NCBI GenBank assembly: GCA_032128415.1
Contig: JAQBGW010000004.1
Span: forward strand, 35,820 to 99,819
DNA from: Ga0077527 sp032128415
GTDB taxonomy: Bacteria; Pseudomonadota; Gammaproteobacteria; Burkholderiales; SG8-41
Direction of reading: 5' to 3'
DNA: 64,000 nt
Below the pieces are notes generated by a model. It was not told where the DNA came from and did no database searches. It was given only the letters and a program-made list of their open reading frames with translations. Shown piece after piece: positions 25,006 to 33,929 of the stretch (the stretch's first letter is position 1; every line of letters starts with the position of its first letter). The position numbers and the translations under genes were made by a program.

Positions 25006-26589
25006 ATGCCCCATGCATTTGCCGAAATTGCCTTCACTCCAACCGTCCAGGTCGCGCAGGCCCGCAACGGCAGCCGTGAAGCCAATCGTAATCTGGAGCT
25101 GGCTTCAGATGTGGGCAGCGCGTTGACGGCGCGCGAAGCGGAGTTCATCGTTGCACGTGACAGCTTCTACCAGGCGACAGTCAGTGAAACCGGCTGGCCG
25201 TACGTGCAGCATCGCGGCGGTCCGGTGGGATTCCTCAAGGTGCTGGATGCGCACACCATCGGCTTCGCTGATTTTCGCGGCAATAGGCAGTATGTGAGCG
25301 TAGGTAATCTGGCTGCCAACGATCGCATTTCGCTGATTCTGATGGATTACGCGAACCGGCAGCGCCTGAAGATCCTCGGGCGGGTGCGCTTCGTTGAGGA
25401 ACTCGATGACTCGAAACTCATTGCCTGGCTGGAAGTGCCGGAATACCGGGCAAGGGTGGAGCGCGGGTTCGTGATCCAGGTTGAAGCGTACGACTGGAAT
25501 TGCCCGCAACACATTACGCCCCGTTACGCGGAAGCAGAGCTCAGCCATTTGCTGGAGCCGCTCGTTGAAGAGAATCGCCAATTGAAGACGCAGCTTGCGG
25601 CCGCCGGCAGCGCACTACCCGCAGTTCTCGGCACCGGGCCCTTGCAGTTGATCATCGCCGGCGTGAGGCAATTGACGCCCCGGGTGCGTGCTTACGAGTT
25701 GCGAGACGCCGAGGGGCGGGACTTGCCCCCGTTCGAGCCCGGCGCACACCTGCGGGTACCCGTGAGACTGGTCGACGGGCGCGAAGAAACGCGGCAATAC
25801 TCGATTGCATCTGATCCCGCCCGCCGTGATGTGTACGAGATTGCTGTCCTGCGCGAGGATACTGGATCAGGAGGAAGTAGCGCAGTGCATGCACTGTTCC
25901 AGACTGGGCAGAAGCTGCTCTGCGGATATCCTGAAAACCAGTTCCGGCTGGACGACGGCCCCGGGCCGGTGATCCTGATAGCCGGTGGGATCGGCATTAC
26001 ACCGCTCAAGGCCATGGCTCATGCACTGGCAGCGCAGGGCCGGTCGTTTGATCTGCATTACGCGGCCCGCAGCCGGAGCGACATGGCGTATGGCGACAGC
26101 CTGGCACGCGCGCTGCCGGGGCGCGTGACGGCGTACTACTCCGATTCCGGCGAGCGCCTGGATTCGGATCATGTCGTGCGTTCCGCGTCCAGCGATGCAT
26201 TGATTTATGTGTGCGGTCCTGATCGGCTGCTTACGGCGGTCAAGGCGGCAGCGAACAAGGCGGGATTTGGTGCTGCACAGGTGCGCTCCGAGCGTTTTTC
26301 GGTGGCGACAAGTGCGGAAGACCGCCCGGTAGAGGTTGAACTGCGCCGCTCTGGGAAAACCATAATTATTCCAGGAAACCAGACTATCCTCGACGGCGTT
26401 CGGGCCGCTGGCGTAGCCGCGCTCTATGAATGCCGTACTGGCACGTGTGGGACCTGTGCAATCAAGGTGATTGATGGCGTGCCCGAGCATCGCGATGAGG
26501 TATTGACGGATGTAGAGCGCAATCGTGGACGGAAAATGTGCATCTGCGTTTCCCGCGCCAAATCTGTCCGGCTGGTACTTGATATGTGA
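25006..26589 (+). CDS. PNPOx-like flavoprotein fused to ferredoxin reductase and 2Fe-2S domains
   Basis: A 527-residue fusion. About residues 30-190 form a pyridoxamine-5'-phosphate-oxidase-like split barrel (FYQATVSETGWPYVQHRGGP, FADFRGNRQYVS). Residues 205-430 form an FAD/NAD(P) reductase (FEPGAHLRVPV, RQYSIASDPARR, LIAGGIGITPLKAM, VCGPDRLL). The C-terminus is a plant-type 2Fe-2S domain (CRTGTCGTC...C). The reductase part resembles phthalate-dioxygenase-reductase class enzymes. It probably supplies electrons to its own N-terminal flavin site or to the adjacent AhpD-like protein. It has a good AGGAG site. Confidence 0.88.
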   Translation: MPHAFAEIAFTPTVQVAQARNGSREANRNLELASDVGSALTAREAEFIVARDSFYQATVSETGWPYVQHRGGPVGFLKVLDAHTIGFADFRGNRQYVSVGNLAANDRISLILMDYANRQRLKILGRVRFVEELDDSKLIAWLEVPEYRARVERGFVIQVEAYDWNCPQHITPRYAEAELSHLLEPLVEENRQLKTQLAAAGSALPAVLGTGPLQLIIAGVRQLTPRVRAYELRDAEGRDLPPFEPGAHLRVPVRLVDGREETRQYSIASDPARRDVYEIAVLREDTGSGGSSAVHALFQTGQKLLCGYPENQFRLDDGPGPVILIAGGIGITPLKAMAHALAAQGRSFDLHYAARSRSDMAYGDSLARALPGRVTAYYSDSGERLDSDHVVRSASSDALIYVCGPDRLLTAVKAAANKAGFGAAQVRSERFSVATSAEDRPVEVELRRSGKTIIIPGNQTILDGVRAAGVAALYECRTGTCGTCAIKVIDGVPEHRDEVLTDVERNRGRKMCICVSRAKSVRLVLDM

Positions 26590-26619
26590 GACTGCGTATC
26601 GGTGGTGACCCGTCCGGTT

Positions 26620-27615
26620 TTATGCGGCAGGCTCGTCCACCACGCCATTACTCATTACGCCGATGCCCTCGATTTCGGATTCGATGATGTCGCCGGCGTT
26701 CAGAAACCAGTCGGGATTGGTCAGCGCACCGCCGCCTGGTGAACCGGTGGCGATGACGTCGCCGGGCATCAGGGTGATCTGCGAGAAGTGGGCGACCAGT
26801 TGCGGGATGTTGAACAGCATGTCACGGGTATTGCCGTCCTGCCGTGTTTCACCGTTGACGCGAGTCTGGATGCGCAGATGCATCGGATCCGGAATCGCGT
26901 CGCGCGTAATCATCCACGGGCCGAGCGGCGCGAAGGTGTCGAAGGTTTTCGCCAGAAACATATGGCCGCCCTGACGTTCGAGCGTGCCAAGATCGCGCGC
27001 GGTTATGTCATTGACGATGGTGTAGCCGGCAATGACGTCATAAGCGTTTTCCTCCGGCACATCCTTGCAGCGTTTGCCGATGACTACTGCCAGTTCGGTT
27101 TCGCAATCCAGTTCCTGCGTGATGCGCGGCTTGATGATGTCGCGGCCGTGGCCGGTGATGGCTGACAACGTTTTGATGAATCCCGTGGGTATTTTTCCCG
27201 GCGCCTTGCCGGGATTGCTGGTATAGCCCGGATAGTTGCGGCCCACCGCGATCAGCTTGGACGGGCGCACCGGCGCATAGACCCGGCAATCTGCCAGCGG
27301 CAGGAAAATTTCTTCACCATGCAGTCCTGCTGCGTCCGGCGTCGCCTGCCGCAGATCGAGCAGATGGGTGTATGCATCGGCCAATGCAATCCACGCCTGT
27401 TCACCCATGTGCAGGAATTCGGTGATGTACGGTGGAATGTATATCCCTGCCAGTTCGCCGCCCTTGGGATTGCCGGCACGGTGCATCAGATGCAGCGCGT
27501 ATCCGGCGCGCAGATCGGCTACACAGTCCGGGGTAATCAGTACACCGAGGCGCGCCAGCGAGCGCGGTTCATTTTTTCGGCTGTAACGCAACAGTTTCAA
27601 TGCAATTACTCCCAT
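26620..27615 (-). CDS. Fumarylacetoacetate hydrolase family protein
   Basis: A 331-residue protein. The C-terminal FAH domain has the metal site (LDCETELAVVIGK, and D in TIVNDITARDLG), AVGRNYPGYT earlier and DVIATGSPGGGA late. Family members hydrolyse or decarboxylate acylpyruvates and 2-oxo-enoates in aromatic catabolism. It has a longer N-terminal domain than the smallest members. The ATG at 27615 is chosen; a GTG four codons upstream is possible. It is convergent with the fused oxidoreductase gene. Confidence 0.9.
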   Translation of the reverse strand: MGVIALKLLRYSRKNEPRSLARLGVLITPDCVADLRAGYALHLMHRAGNPKGGELAGIYIPPYITEFLHMGEQAWIALADAYTHLLDLRQATPDAAGLHGEEIFLPLADCRVYAPVRPSKLIAVGRNYPGYTSNPGKAPGKIPTGFIKTLSAITGHGRDIIKPRITQELDCETELAVVIGKRCKDVPEENAYDVIAGYTIVNDITARDLGTLERQGGHMFLAKTFDTFAPLGPWMITRDAIPDPMHLRIQTRVNGETRQDGNTRDMLFNIPQLVAHFSQITLMPGDVIATGSPGGGALTNPDWFLNAGDIIESEIEGIGVMSNGVVDEPAA

Positions 27616-27754
27616 GAATAAGCGCACTGATCATAACAAACACCGGTTGCATAAATCGGCACCAATTGCCTCGCAGATACGAATCAACTCGGAAGTTGCC
27701 GATAAACTGCATTCCCTGTATTTGTGCCGCTGGCTGCGATGCCTCAGAATTGCT

Positions 27755-27767
27755 TAAATCATTGTTT
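27755..27767 (-). repeat. AAACAA-N4-TTA motif, copy 9
   Basis: The weakest copy outside the core (AAATAAACAATGATTTAAG on the minus strand). It lies in the intergenic space between the FAH and mlaC-like genes, which is AT-rich and probably holds the mlaC promoter. Confidence 0.4.
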
Positions 27768-27884
27768 ATTTTGTTATATTCGTGATATTCCGCACGTCGG
27801 TGTGCGGTCGTGTGGAACAGTTCATGGTGATTTGGGGACTAAGTCGGTATCGTGCCCAGAGCACTCAAAACAGGGATCAAAACA

Positions 27885-28484
27885 ATGAAAGTGGTAATTA
27901 CCAGACTGCTGTTTGCGGCATGGGCATTGAGCGCAGTGTCGGCGTGGGGACAGACCGCGCCGGATTCGCTGGTACGCAGCACGGTGGAGGAAGTGCTTGT
28001 GCTGATGAAGCAGATTACCGACAAACGCGCGCTGCAGGATATCGTCGAAAAAAAGGTGCTGCCGAATTTCGACTTTCGCGCCATGACCCAGTTGGCGATG
28101 GGTAAGGCATGGCGTGATGCCACGCCAGTGCAGCAGCAGACGCTGGAGAACGCGTTTCGTACGCTGCTGGTGCGCACTTATACAACGGCGCTCTCCGATA
28201 CGGCCGACGTTGATCGAACTGTCGAGGTGAAACCCGTAGCGTTGAAACCGGGGGATGATTACGTAACTGTGCGCACGCTGGTCAAGGAGTCCGGACGCCC
28301 ACCGCTCAGCATCGATTACCGCATGACGCTGACCAATCAGGCATGGAAGGTGACCGATATCGTTGCGGAGAATATCAGTCTGGTCATTAATTATCGCAGC
28401 ACGTTCAGCACCGAAATCAGCCGTTCGGGTATCGATGGCCTGATCAAAGTGCTTGAAGTCAAAAACAAGGGTGAGCAATCCTGA
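27885..28484 (+). CDS. mlaC: MlaC-like periplasmic phospholipid-binding protein
   Basis: A 199-residue protein with a signal peptide (MKVVITRLLFAAWALSAVSAWGQ). The family features are VLPNFDFRAMTQLAMGKAWRDATPVQQQ, the LENAFRTLLVRTYTTAL helix and AWKVTDIVAENISLVINYRSTF. MlaC shuttles phospholipids between the outer-membrane MlaA complex and the inner-membrane MlaFEDB transporter. None of those genes is in the window, so this is a detached copy. It is followed after 77 bases by the sensor-kinase operon. Confidence 0.85.
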   Translation: MKVVITRLLFAAWALSAVSAWGQTAPDSLVRSTVEEVLVLMKQITDKRALQDIVEKKVLPNFDFRAMTQLAMGKAWRDATPVQQQTLENAFRTLLVRTYTTALSDTADVDRTVEVKPVALKPGDDYVTVRTLVKESGRPPLSIDYRMTLTNQAWKVTDIVAENISLVINYRSTFSTEISRSGIDGLIKVLEVKNKGEQS

Positions 28485-28561
28485 ATGCGACCATCATTTC
28501 CGGTGGTTCACGGCGCAGTCGTGTGCTGAGCCCGGGTGCGGCTATTGCCGGAAGCCGGACC

Positions 28562-30013
28562 ATGCGCTATCTGCAGCCCGATTCATTTCCCAAGTTGCTG
28601 GTGATTGGTTTCGCAATGGTGGCGCTGCCGCTGATTTTTGCGCTCGTCAACAACGCGATTTCAATCGACCAGTTTGCCAACCGCAGCCAGCAGGCCGTGC
28701 AACAAGCGGTCCAATCGACACAATCCAGCCGGCGTCTGGCGGAACTGCTTGGCACGCTTGAGCGCAATGCGCGGCAGATGGCGATATTGGGTAATCGCTC
28801 CCTGATGGATGCCTACGAAACCAACCACGTGGCATTTGTGCATACGGCTGAGGAGATTGCGGCTTTACCGTTTGATCCGGAGCAGCGGGCAGCGCTCGAT
28901 GCGATCGTGCAAGGCGAAGCCGACATCCATGCGGTGCTGCGTGCCCCGGCGGCGCGCTCGCGCGCATTGCAGCAGGCGGTTGCGGCTTTCCCGACCCTCG
29001 GCGCGCGTGCGCAGCGCATCATCGAGCACGGCGACCGGGTGATCAATCATGAGATCCAGGCCATGCACGAAACCGCAGTGCGCGCCCGGCGTATCACGTT
29101 GTGGCAGATGCTTGCGCTGGTGCCCGTTGCACTGCTGCTGGCAGGCGGTTTCATTGTGCTGATCGCCCGCCCGATCGGGCAGATTGATGCTGCAATCCGG
29201 CGCATGGGCAGCGGAGATTTTTTAACTTCAGTCGGTGTCAGCGGTCCGCGTGACCTGCAGTTGCTCGGGCGTCGCATCGAATGGCTGCGGCATCGCCTGA
29301 TGGAGCTTGAACAGCAGAAAAACCGTTTTCTGCGCCAAGTGTCGCATGAACTGAAGACGCCGCTCACGGCCTTGCGCGAGGGCTCGGAACTGCTTTCCGA
29401 GCAGGCCATAGGCAAGCTGACTCCGGAACAGCAGGAAGTTGCGGGGATTCTGCGGGAGAACAGCATAGAACTGCAGCGCCTGATTGAAGACTTATTGTCG
29501 TACGGCGCCGCGGAGTTTCATCGCAGTTCACTGCGCTTCGCACCTGTGGAAATCCGACGTGTCGTTGCCCGGGTGCTGGATGACCAGAATCTGGCGTTAC
29601 GGGCACGTGGTTTGAAGGTTGCTCCACGAGTCGACGACGTCACCCTTGAAGGAGACTTCGAAAAGCTGCGCATATTGCTCGACAACCTGATCTCGAATGC
29701 GGCCAAGTTTTCTCCCGAACACGGTGTGATCGAGATCCATGCGCGCGTCGAGAGCCAGCACATGGTGCTGGAGGTGGCGGATTCCGGGGCGGGCATACCG
29801 CCGACCGTGCGCGAACGCGTATTTGATCCGTTCTATCGCGGTCGCAGTAATGTGGGTGGGCGGCTGCGGGGATCGGGTATCGGCTTGTCCATCGTCCGGG
29901 ATTACGCCCAGGCCCATGGCGGCAATGTGGATGTCGTTGACGAGCCGCATCGCAGCGGCGCGCGGCTGCGTGTGACGTTGCCGTTACATCAGGGTCAGGG
30001 AGCGCTGGCATGA
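28562..30013 (+). CDS. QseE/GlrK-like sensor histidine kinase
   Basis: A 483-residue kinase. One membrane helix near residues 12-32, a periplasmic helical region to about 180, a second helix (LALVPVALLLAGGFIVLI), a HAMP-like linker, the dimerisation histidine in FLRQVSHELKTPL, the N-box in LLDNLISNAAKF, and G boxes in DSGAGIP and GSGIGLSIV. It is followed by a QseG-like lipoprotein gene and a sigma-54 response regulator, the order known from the E. coli qseE-qseG-qseF (glrK-yfhG-glrR) operon. An earlier start at 28523 is possible. Its end overlaps the next gene by 4 bases. Confidence 0.88.
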   Translation: MRYLQPDSFPKLLVIGFAMVALPLIFALVNNAISIDQFANRSQQAVQQAVQSTQSSRRLAELLGTLERNARQMAILGNRSLMDAYETNHVAFVHTAEEIAALPFDPEQRAALDAIVQGEADIHAVLRAPAARSRALQQAVAAFPTLGARAQRIIEHGDRVINHEIQAMHETAVRARRITLWQMLALVPVALLLAGGFIVLIARPIGQIDAAIRRMGSGDFLTSVGVSGPRDLQLLGRRIEWLRHRLMELEQQKNRFLRQVSHELKTPLTALREGSELLSEQAIGKLTPEQQEVAGILRENSIELQRLIEDLLSYGAAEFHRSSLRFAPVEIRRVVARVLDDQNLALRARGLKVAPRVDDVTLEGDFEKLRILLDNLISNAAKFSPEHGVIEIHARVESQHMVLEVADSGAGIPPTVRERVFDPFYRGRSNVGGRLRGSGIGLSIVRDYAQAHGGNVDVVDEPHRSGARLRVTLPLHQGQGALA

Positions 30014-30522
30014 GCGGGTTAAGGCGGGTTGCGCTGTTGTTGGTGCTACTGGCGCTAGCCGGATGCAGCGTATGGCGGGGCATGGTGCAGCTCGACCAAC
30101 CGGCGGCGGTCGTAGAGGTGCGCGGTGATCCTGCGGAAGCTGGTGCAGCGCTGGCGTATTACTCGCGGGTGCGCCGGATGGCAGCGCCGGAACTGCTGCG
30201 CGAGCAGGATGCTGCGCGACGCCTGCTCGGGCGCGCCCAGACCAACAGTAGCAAGGACAGCAACCGCGTGCGCTATGCGCTGACGCTGGTTGCCGCCGGA
30301 TCTTCGAGCAGAGATGACGTGCGCGCGCTGGAGTTGCTGGAGCCGGTGGCACGTAATAACGGCAGCGCGCTGCAAGGGCTGGCGTTACTGATGACGACGT
30401 TGCTGCATGAGCAGCGCCGAATTGAAGGACAGGCACAGAGCCTGCAACAAAAGCTGGATGCTCTGCTCAATCTGGAGCGGAACATGACAGCGCGGGATAG
30501 CACAGGAGCTCAAAAACGATGA
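30010..30522 (+). CDS. QseG-like outer-membrane lipoprotein
   Basis: A 170-residue lipoprotein (MSGLRRVALLLVLLALAGCS, lipobox LAGC), followed by a helical region resembling a short tetratricopeptide-like scaffold (ALAYYSRVRRMAAPELLREQ) and a C-terminal coiled coil. Similarity to QseG is weak at sequence level and rests on size, lipobox and position between the kinase and regulator genes. In E. coli QseG binds and regulates the QseE kinase. It overlaps both neighbours by 4 bases. Confidence 0.75.
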   Translation: MSGLRRVALLLVLLALAGCSVWRGMVQLDQPAAVVEVRGDPAEAGAALAYYSRVRRMAAPELLREQDAARRLLGRAQTNSSKDSNRVRYALTLVAAGSSSRDDVRALELLEPVARNNGSALQGLALLMTTLLHEQRRIEGQAQSLQQKLDALLNLERNMTARDSTGAQKR

Positions 30523-31904
30523 ATATGGCGATGCAGGAGAGAATTCAGGGTGGTGCACGGGTGCTGGTGGTTGATGACGATCCCGGCTTGTTGCGACTGA
30601 TGCAATTGCGTTTGGAAGCAGCGGGTTACGGTGTGACCACTGCCGACAGCGGTGAGCGCGCGCTGGCGCAGATTAACGTGTCGCGGCCAGGTGTGGTCGT
30701 AACCGATCTGCAGATGGGGGGCATGGATGGCATCGCACTATTCGAGAGCATACGCGCGGAGCACGCAGCGCTGCCGGTGATCATGCTGACTGCGCACGGC
30801 ACGATTCCTGATGCGGTGGCGGCAGTGCAAGGCGGGGTCTTCGGATACTTGACCAAGCCGTTCGATGCCAAGGTTTTGCTGGTGGAGATTGAGCGCGCAC
30901 TGGCGGTATCCGGTGTGCCGAAATCGAATGAGCCGGGACAGGATGATAGTGCCTGGCGCGCCGGAATCATCACCCGCAATCCGGCGATGGAAGAAGTGCT
31001 GGCGAAATCGCGGCTGGTGGCTGCGGGCGACGCCGCGGTACTGATTCAGGGCGAGTCGGGCACCGGCAAGGAATTGTTGGCGCGTGCGATACACGCGGCC
31101 AGCCCGCGCCGCGACCGACCCTTCGTGGCCATCAACTGCGCCGCCATCCCGGAACCGTTGCTGGAGTCCGAACTGTTTGGTCACGTCAAGGGCGCATTTA
31201 CCGGAGCGGTGCGCGAGAATCGCGGCCTGTTCCAGGCCGCCGACGGCGGCACGTTGCTGCTCGACGAAATCGGCGATATGCCGCCGGCACTGCAGGTCAA
31301 GCTGCTGCGCGTGTTGCAGGAAAAGCAGGTGCGTCCGGTAGGCGGCATGCAGCACATACCGGTTGATGTGCGCGTAATATCGGCGACGCACCGCAATCTC
31401 GAAGTTGAAATGGCTGCGGGAAATTTCCGCGAGGATCTGTACTACCGGTTGAAGGTGGTGGCGCTGACCCTGCCGCAACTCGCCGAGCGCCGCGAAGATA
31501 TTCCCCTGCTGGCGGCGCATTTTCTGAGCGAGTTGATTGCACGCTACAAAAAGGACGTGACCGGGTTGGCGCCGGAGGCGGTGGAATTGCTGGTTACCGC
31601 TTCCTGGCCCGGTAACGTGCGCCAGCTCTACAACGTCATTGAACAATCGGTGGCGCTGACGACAACGCCGCGCATCCCGATGAGCCTGCTGCAGCAGGCA
31701 ATACGGCGTGAGCAGACTGAGTTTGAATCTTTCGAACAGGCACGGCGCAAGTTCGAGCGCGACTATCTCGCCCAGTTGCTGAAAATCACCGAGGGCAATG
31801 TCACGCAGGCGGCGCGCATGGCCAAGCGCAATCGCACCGAGTTCTACAAGTTGTTGCAGCGTCATCAGCTCGATGCGCGGCTGTTCAAGGGGCAACGTGC
31901 CTGA
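30519..31904 (+). CDS. Sigma-54-dependent response regulator (QseF/GlrR-like)
   Basis: A 461-residue regulator with three domains. Receiver (about 14-130, phospho-acceptor in VVVTDLQMGGMDG); AAA+ activator (Walker A GESGTGKE, sigma-54 contact loop GAFTGA, Walker B LLLDEIGDMP); Fis-type helix-turn-helix at the end (GNVTQAARMAKRNRTEFYKLLQRH). It needs RpoN, whose gene is at 56171. The start ATGA overlaps the lipoprotein stop and has AGGAG upstream. Targets unknown; in enterobacteria GlrR activates the glmY small RNA. Confidence 0.93.
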   Translation: MNMAMQERIQGGARVLVVDDDPGLLRLMQLRLEAAGYGVTTADSGERALAQINVSRPGVVVTDLQMGGMDGIALFESIRAEHAALPVIMLTAHGTIPDAVAAVQGGVFGYLTKPFDAKVLLVEIERALAVSGVPKSNEPGQDDSAWRAGIITRNPAMEEVLAKSRLVAAGDAAVLIQGESGTGKELLARAIHAASPRRDRPFVAINCAAIPEPLLESELFGHVKGAFTGAVRENRGLFQAADGGTLLLDEIGDMPPALQVKLLRVLQEKQVRPVGGMQHIPVDVRVISATHRNLEVEMAAGNFREDLYYRLKVVALTLPQLAERREDIPLLAAHFLSELIARYKKDVTGLAPEAVELLVTASWPGNVRQLYNVIEQSVALTTTPRIPMSLLQQAIRREQTEFESFEQARRKFERDYLAQLLKITEGNVTQAARMAKRNRTEFYKLLQRHQLDARLFKGQRA

Positions 31905-32009
31905 TGTCGCGTGCTGCAGACCGGAAAACGTCCTCATAATCAGCAGGTTGGGCTTTTTGCGTGAGGTGACGTCGTGATCAGGCGACAGTCTGTGGGTGGT
32001 GAATTAATA

Positions 32010-32022
32010 TAACCCATTGTTT
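32010..32022 (-). repeat. AAACAA-N4-TTA motif, copy 7
   Basis: Minus-strand context TTTAGAAACAATGGGTTATA. It lies in the 216-base gap between the response-regulator and glycine-zipper genes and overlaps a small palindrome (ATTGTTT CT AAACAAT). The rest of the gap shows no gene. Confidence 0.6.
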
Positions 32023-32120
32023 CTAAACAATTAATCGTTCTGGCATCGGGCTTGCTGTATTCACTGCGGGCTGCCACCGCACGGGGCGGAGCAGCACGTA
32101 ATGATTAACGGAGACCCATC

Positions 32121-32717
32121 ATGCCTTCCACAACCACGCCGGAAGCGGCGCCTGTCAGCCGGACCACTGCTTCGCTGCTGTACCCAACGTTGCTGATTGC
32201 CGGCATCGCGGTAACCATTGCCAGTGCACTGGGCATTGCAGCAATGATGGGATGGTTGCCTATGGCGCAATCGCAATCCACGCAGTCGCAATCCATTGAA
32301 CCGCCTGCGGCGACCGCACCTGCACGCAAAGCCCGGCAGAGTGCACCGGCCAAAATGCCGAAGCGTACCGTTGTTGCTGCGCGTTGCGCCGACTGCGGTG
32401 TGGTCGATTTGATTCATGTAATGCAGGTCAAAGGGCAGGGCAGCGGCGTGGGTGCTGTGACGGGTGGCGTGGTCGGCGGCATACTTGGCAATCAAGTCGG
32501 CGGTGGACGGGGGCGCACGGCAATGACAGTGGTTGGAGCCGGCGCTGGCGCCTACGCAGGCCATGAACTTGAAAAGAACATGAACAAACAGGTTAACTAC
32601 GAAGTACATGTACGCATGGAAGATAATAGTGTGCGTGTTATTCGCACGCCGGATCCGGCAGTTGCTGTCGGCCAGCGGGTAAAAATCAGGGACGGCCATA
32701 TGGTCGCGGCCGGGTGA
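32121..32717 (+). CDS. Glycine-zipper 2TM domain envelope protein
   Basis: A 198-residue protein. An N-terminal membrane helix (LLYPTLLIAGIAVTIASALGIAAMMGWL), a Gln/Ser- and Pro-rich linker, then a glycine zipper (GVGAVTGGVVGGILGNQVGGG...AGAGAGAYAGHELEK) and a C-terminal beta domain (YEVHVRMEDNSVRVIRTPDPA). This is the SlyB/YMGG-type architecture of envelope proteins of unclear function. The anchor is a helix, not a lipobox. GGAG upstream of the ATG. Confidence 0.85.
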   Translation: MPSTTTPEAAPVSRTTASLLYPTLLIAGIAVTIASALGIAAMMGWLPMAQSQSTQSQSIEPPAATAPARKARQSAPAKMPKRTVVAARCADCGVVDLIHVMQVKGQGSGVGAVTGGVVGGILGNQVGGGRGRTAMTVVGAGAGAYAGHELEKNMNKQVNYEVHVRMEDNSVRVIRTPDPAVAVGQRVKIRDGHMVAAG

Positions 32718-32807
32718 TTCAGGCAGATGGGTTACTCGGGCGCGCTGTATAGTGCCCCCGGCGCTGCCGTGCCGGGTTGCAGGGTGAAATTAAAAGGAAT
32801 TCCAGTG

Positions 32808-33035
32808 ATGAGTCGGTATGTGGCCGTGATGTTGTTCATTGCAACGGTGGCGGCCTGTGCGCAGAAGCCGCCGCAGCATTTCAATCTGTCCGGTTATTCG
32901 TCGGCCTTCAAAAGCGGCCATGCCGATGGATGCTCCTCTGCCGGCGGCACGCTCGAGCGCGACGAACGTCGTTTTCAGGCGGACGCCGATTACACGATGG
33001 GCTGGAACGACGGCCACAGTGCGTGCGGTAAGTAG
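32808..33035 (+). CDS. Small predicted lipoprotein
   Basis: A 75-residue protein with a lipoprotein-like signal (MSRYVAVMLFIATVAACAQK). The mature part has paired Gly-His/Gly-Asn repeats, SGHADGCSSAGGTLERD and YTMGWNDGHSACGK, with two further cysteines that may pair. The repeated (S/N)-G-H pattern recurs in a known type of small uncharacterised lipoprotein. AAGGAA precedes the ATG. Function unknown. Confidence 0.65.
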   Translation: MSRYVAVMLFIATVAACAQKPPQHFNLSGYSSAFKSGHADGCSSAGGTLERDERRFQADADYTMGWNDGHSACGK

Positions 33036-33146
33036 TTTTCCGGCAATGTGAGGCGCGTGCGGCACTTCAGTTTTCCCTGATTTTTGCCGTTAAACAGGAA
33101 GCGAATTGCTCCGTAGGTGTGCGGGGCGGCCTTATGGCGACCGTAC

Positions 33147-33842
33147 ATGACTGAAAATTCCCAAAAAAACAGTACAACCGTTCAGGAACTGCGCGCCGCT
33201 GTGTTGCGTATGTTGATCGTCGAGGATAACGCTGACGATGTGGCGCTGCTGGTCGCGCAGCTCGCGCGTGCCGGCCGGGAAGTAGTGCACCAGCGGGTTG
33301 ATACTGCCGTCGGCATGAGAGAAGCGTTGCGGGAGGCAGAATGGGATGTGGTCATTTCCGATCACGTGATGCCTGCCTTCAGTTCTGCGGAGGCGCTGCA
33401 GGTGTTGCGCCAGAGTGGCCGCAATATACCTTTTATCATTTACTCCGGCTGCATCAGCGAGCAGGTCATCGAGAACGCGCGCCGCGACGGCGTCCACAAT
33501 TGCATAGTCAAGGGCCAGCTTGGCGAACTCATGCCGGCCATGGAGCGCGAGTTGCGCGCCAATGTTCGCGAGGCCAGGCCTTCTGCCGTCAATCTGGTGC
33601 ATCTGGCCGACTATGACCGGGTCACTGGTCTCCCGGGTCGCGATCTGTTCATGCGCCAGGTGGAACTACAACTGGCGGGCGCACGCCCGAATGAGCATAT
33701 TGCAGCTTGTTTTATTGATATCGCCCGTTTTATGCGAGTCAATCAAACTTTCGGATATGACGCGGCGGATCGTGTGCTCGCACAGATCGCGCGGCGCCTG
33801 AAAGCGGGCGCATCGCTGACGCAGGTATGCACGAGGTCGTAG
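33147..33842 (+). CDS. Response regulator with truncated GGDEF domain
   Basis: A 231-residue protein. Residues 22-150 are a complete receiver domain (MLIVEDNADDVALL, phospho-acceptor in WDVVISDHVMPA). After it comes the start of a diguanylate-cyclase domain (LADYDRVTGLPGRDLFMRQ, CFIDIARFMRVNQTFGYDAAD, VLAQIARRLKAG). It stops just before the GGDEF signature, replaced by SLTQVCTRS and a stop. It thus lacks the catalytic half and any EAL domain. The break coincides with a receiver fragment on the other strand, indicating a rearrangement. It may still act as a phospho-receiver. Confidence 0.75.
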   Translation: MTENSQKNSTTVQELRAAVLRMLIVEDNADDVALLVAQLARAGREVVHQRVDTAVGMREALREAEWDVVISDHVMPAFSSAEALQVLRQSGRNIPFIIYSGCISEQVIENARRDGVHNCIVKGQLGELMPAMERELRANVREARPSAVNLVHLADYDRVTGLPGRDLFMRQVELQLAGARPNEHIAACFIDIARFMRVNQTFGYDAADRVLAQIARRLKAGASLTQVCTRS

Positions 33843-33925
33843 CCGCCTTGCCGCAATGTCCACAGCAGCAGATCGGCGTCGTCCGCCGAGTCCTCGATCA
33901 ACAGTAAGCGCAAGGTCTTGTTCAT
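33815..33925 (-). pseudogene. Receiver-domain fragment (first ~37 residues)
   Basis: On the minus strand, 4 bases after the CheY-like gene, an ATG begins MNKTLRLLLIEDSADDADLL and continues WTLRQGGYDLVHTCVSDA. This is the start of a response-regulator receiver before its phospho-acceptor. The frame then passes into sequence antisense to the truncated GGDEF gene and stops at 33743. The junction is near 33808-33818. The two truncated genes meet tail to tail, so an inversion or deletion joined them. Confidence 0.65.
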
Positions 33926-33929
33926 GGTT

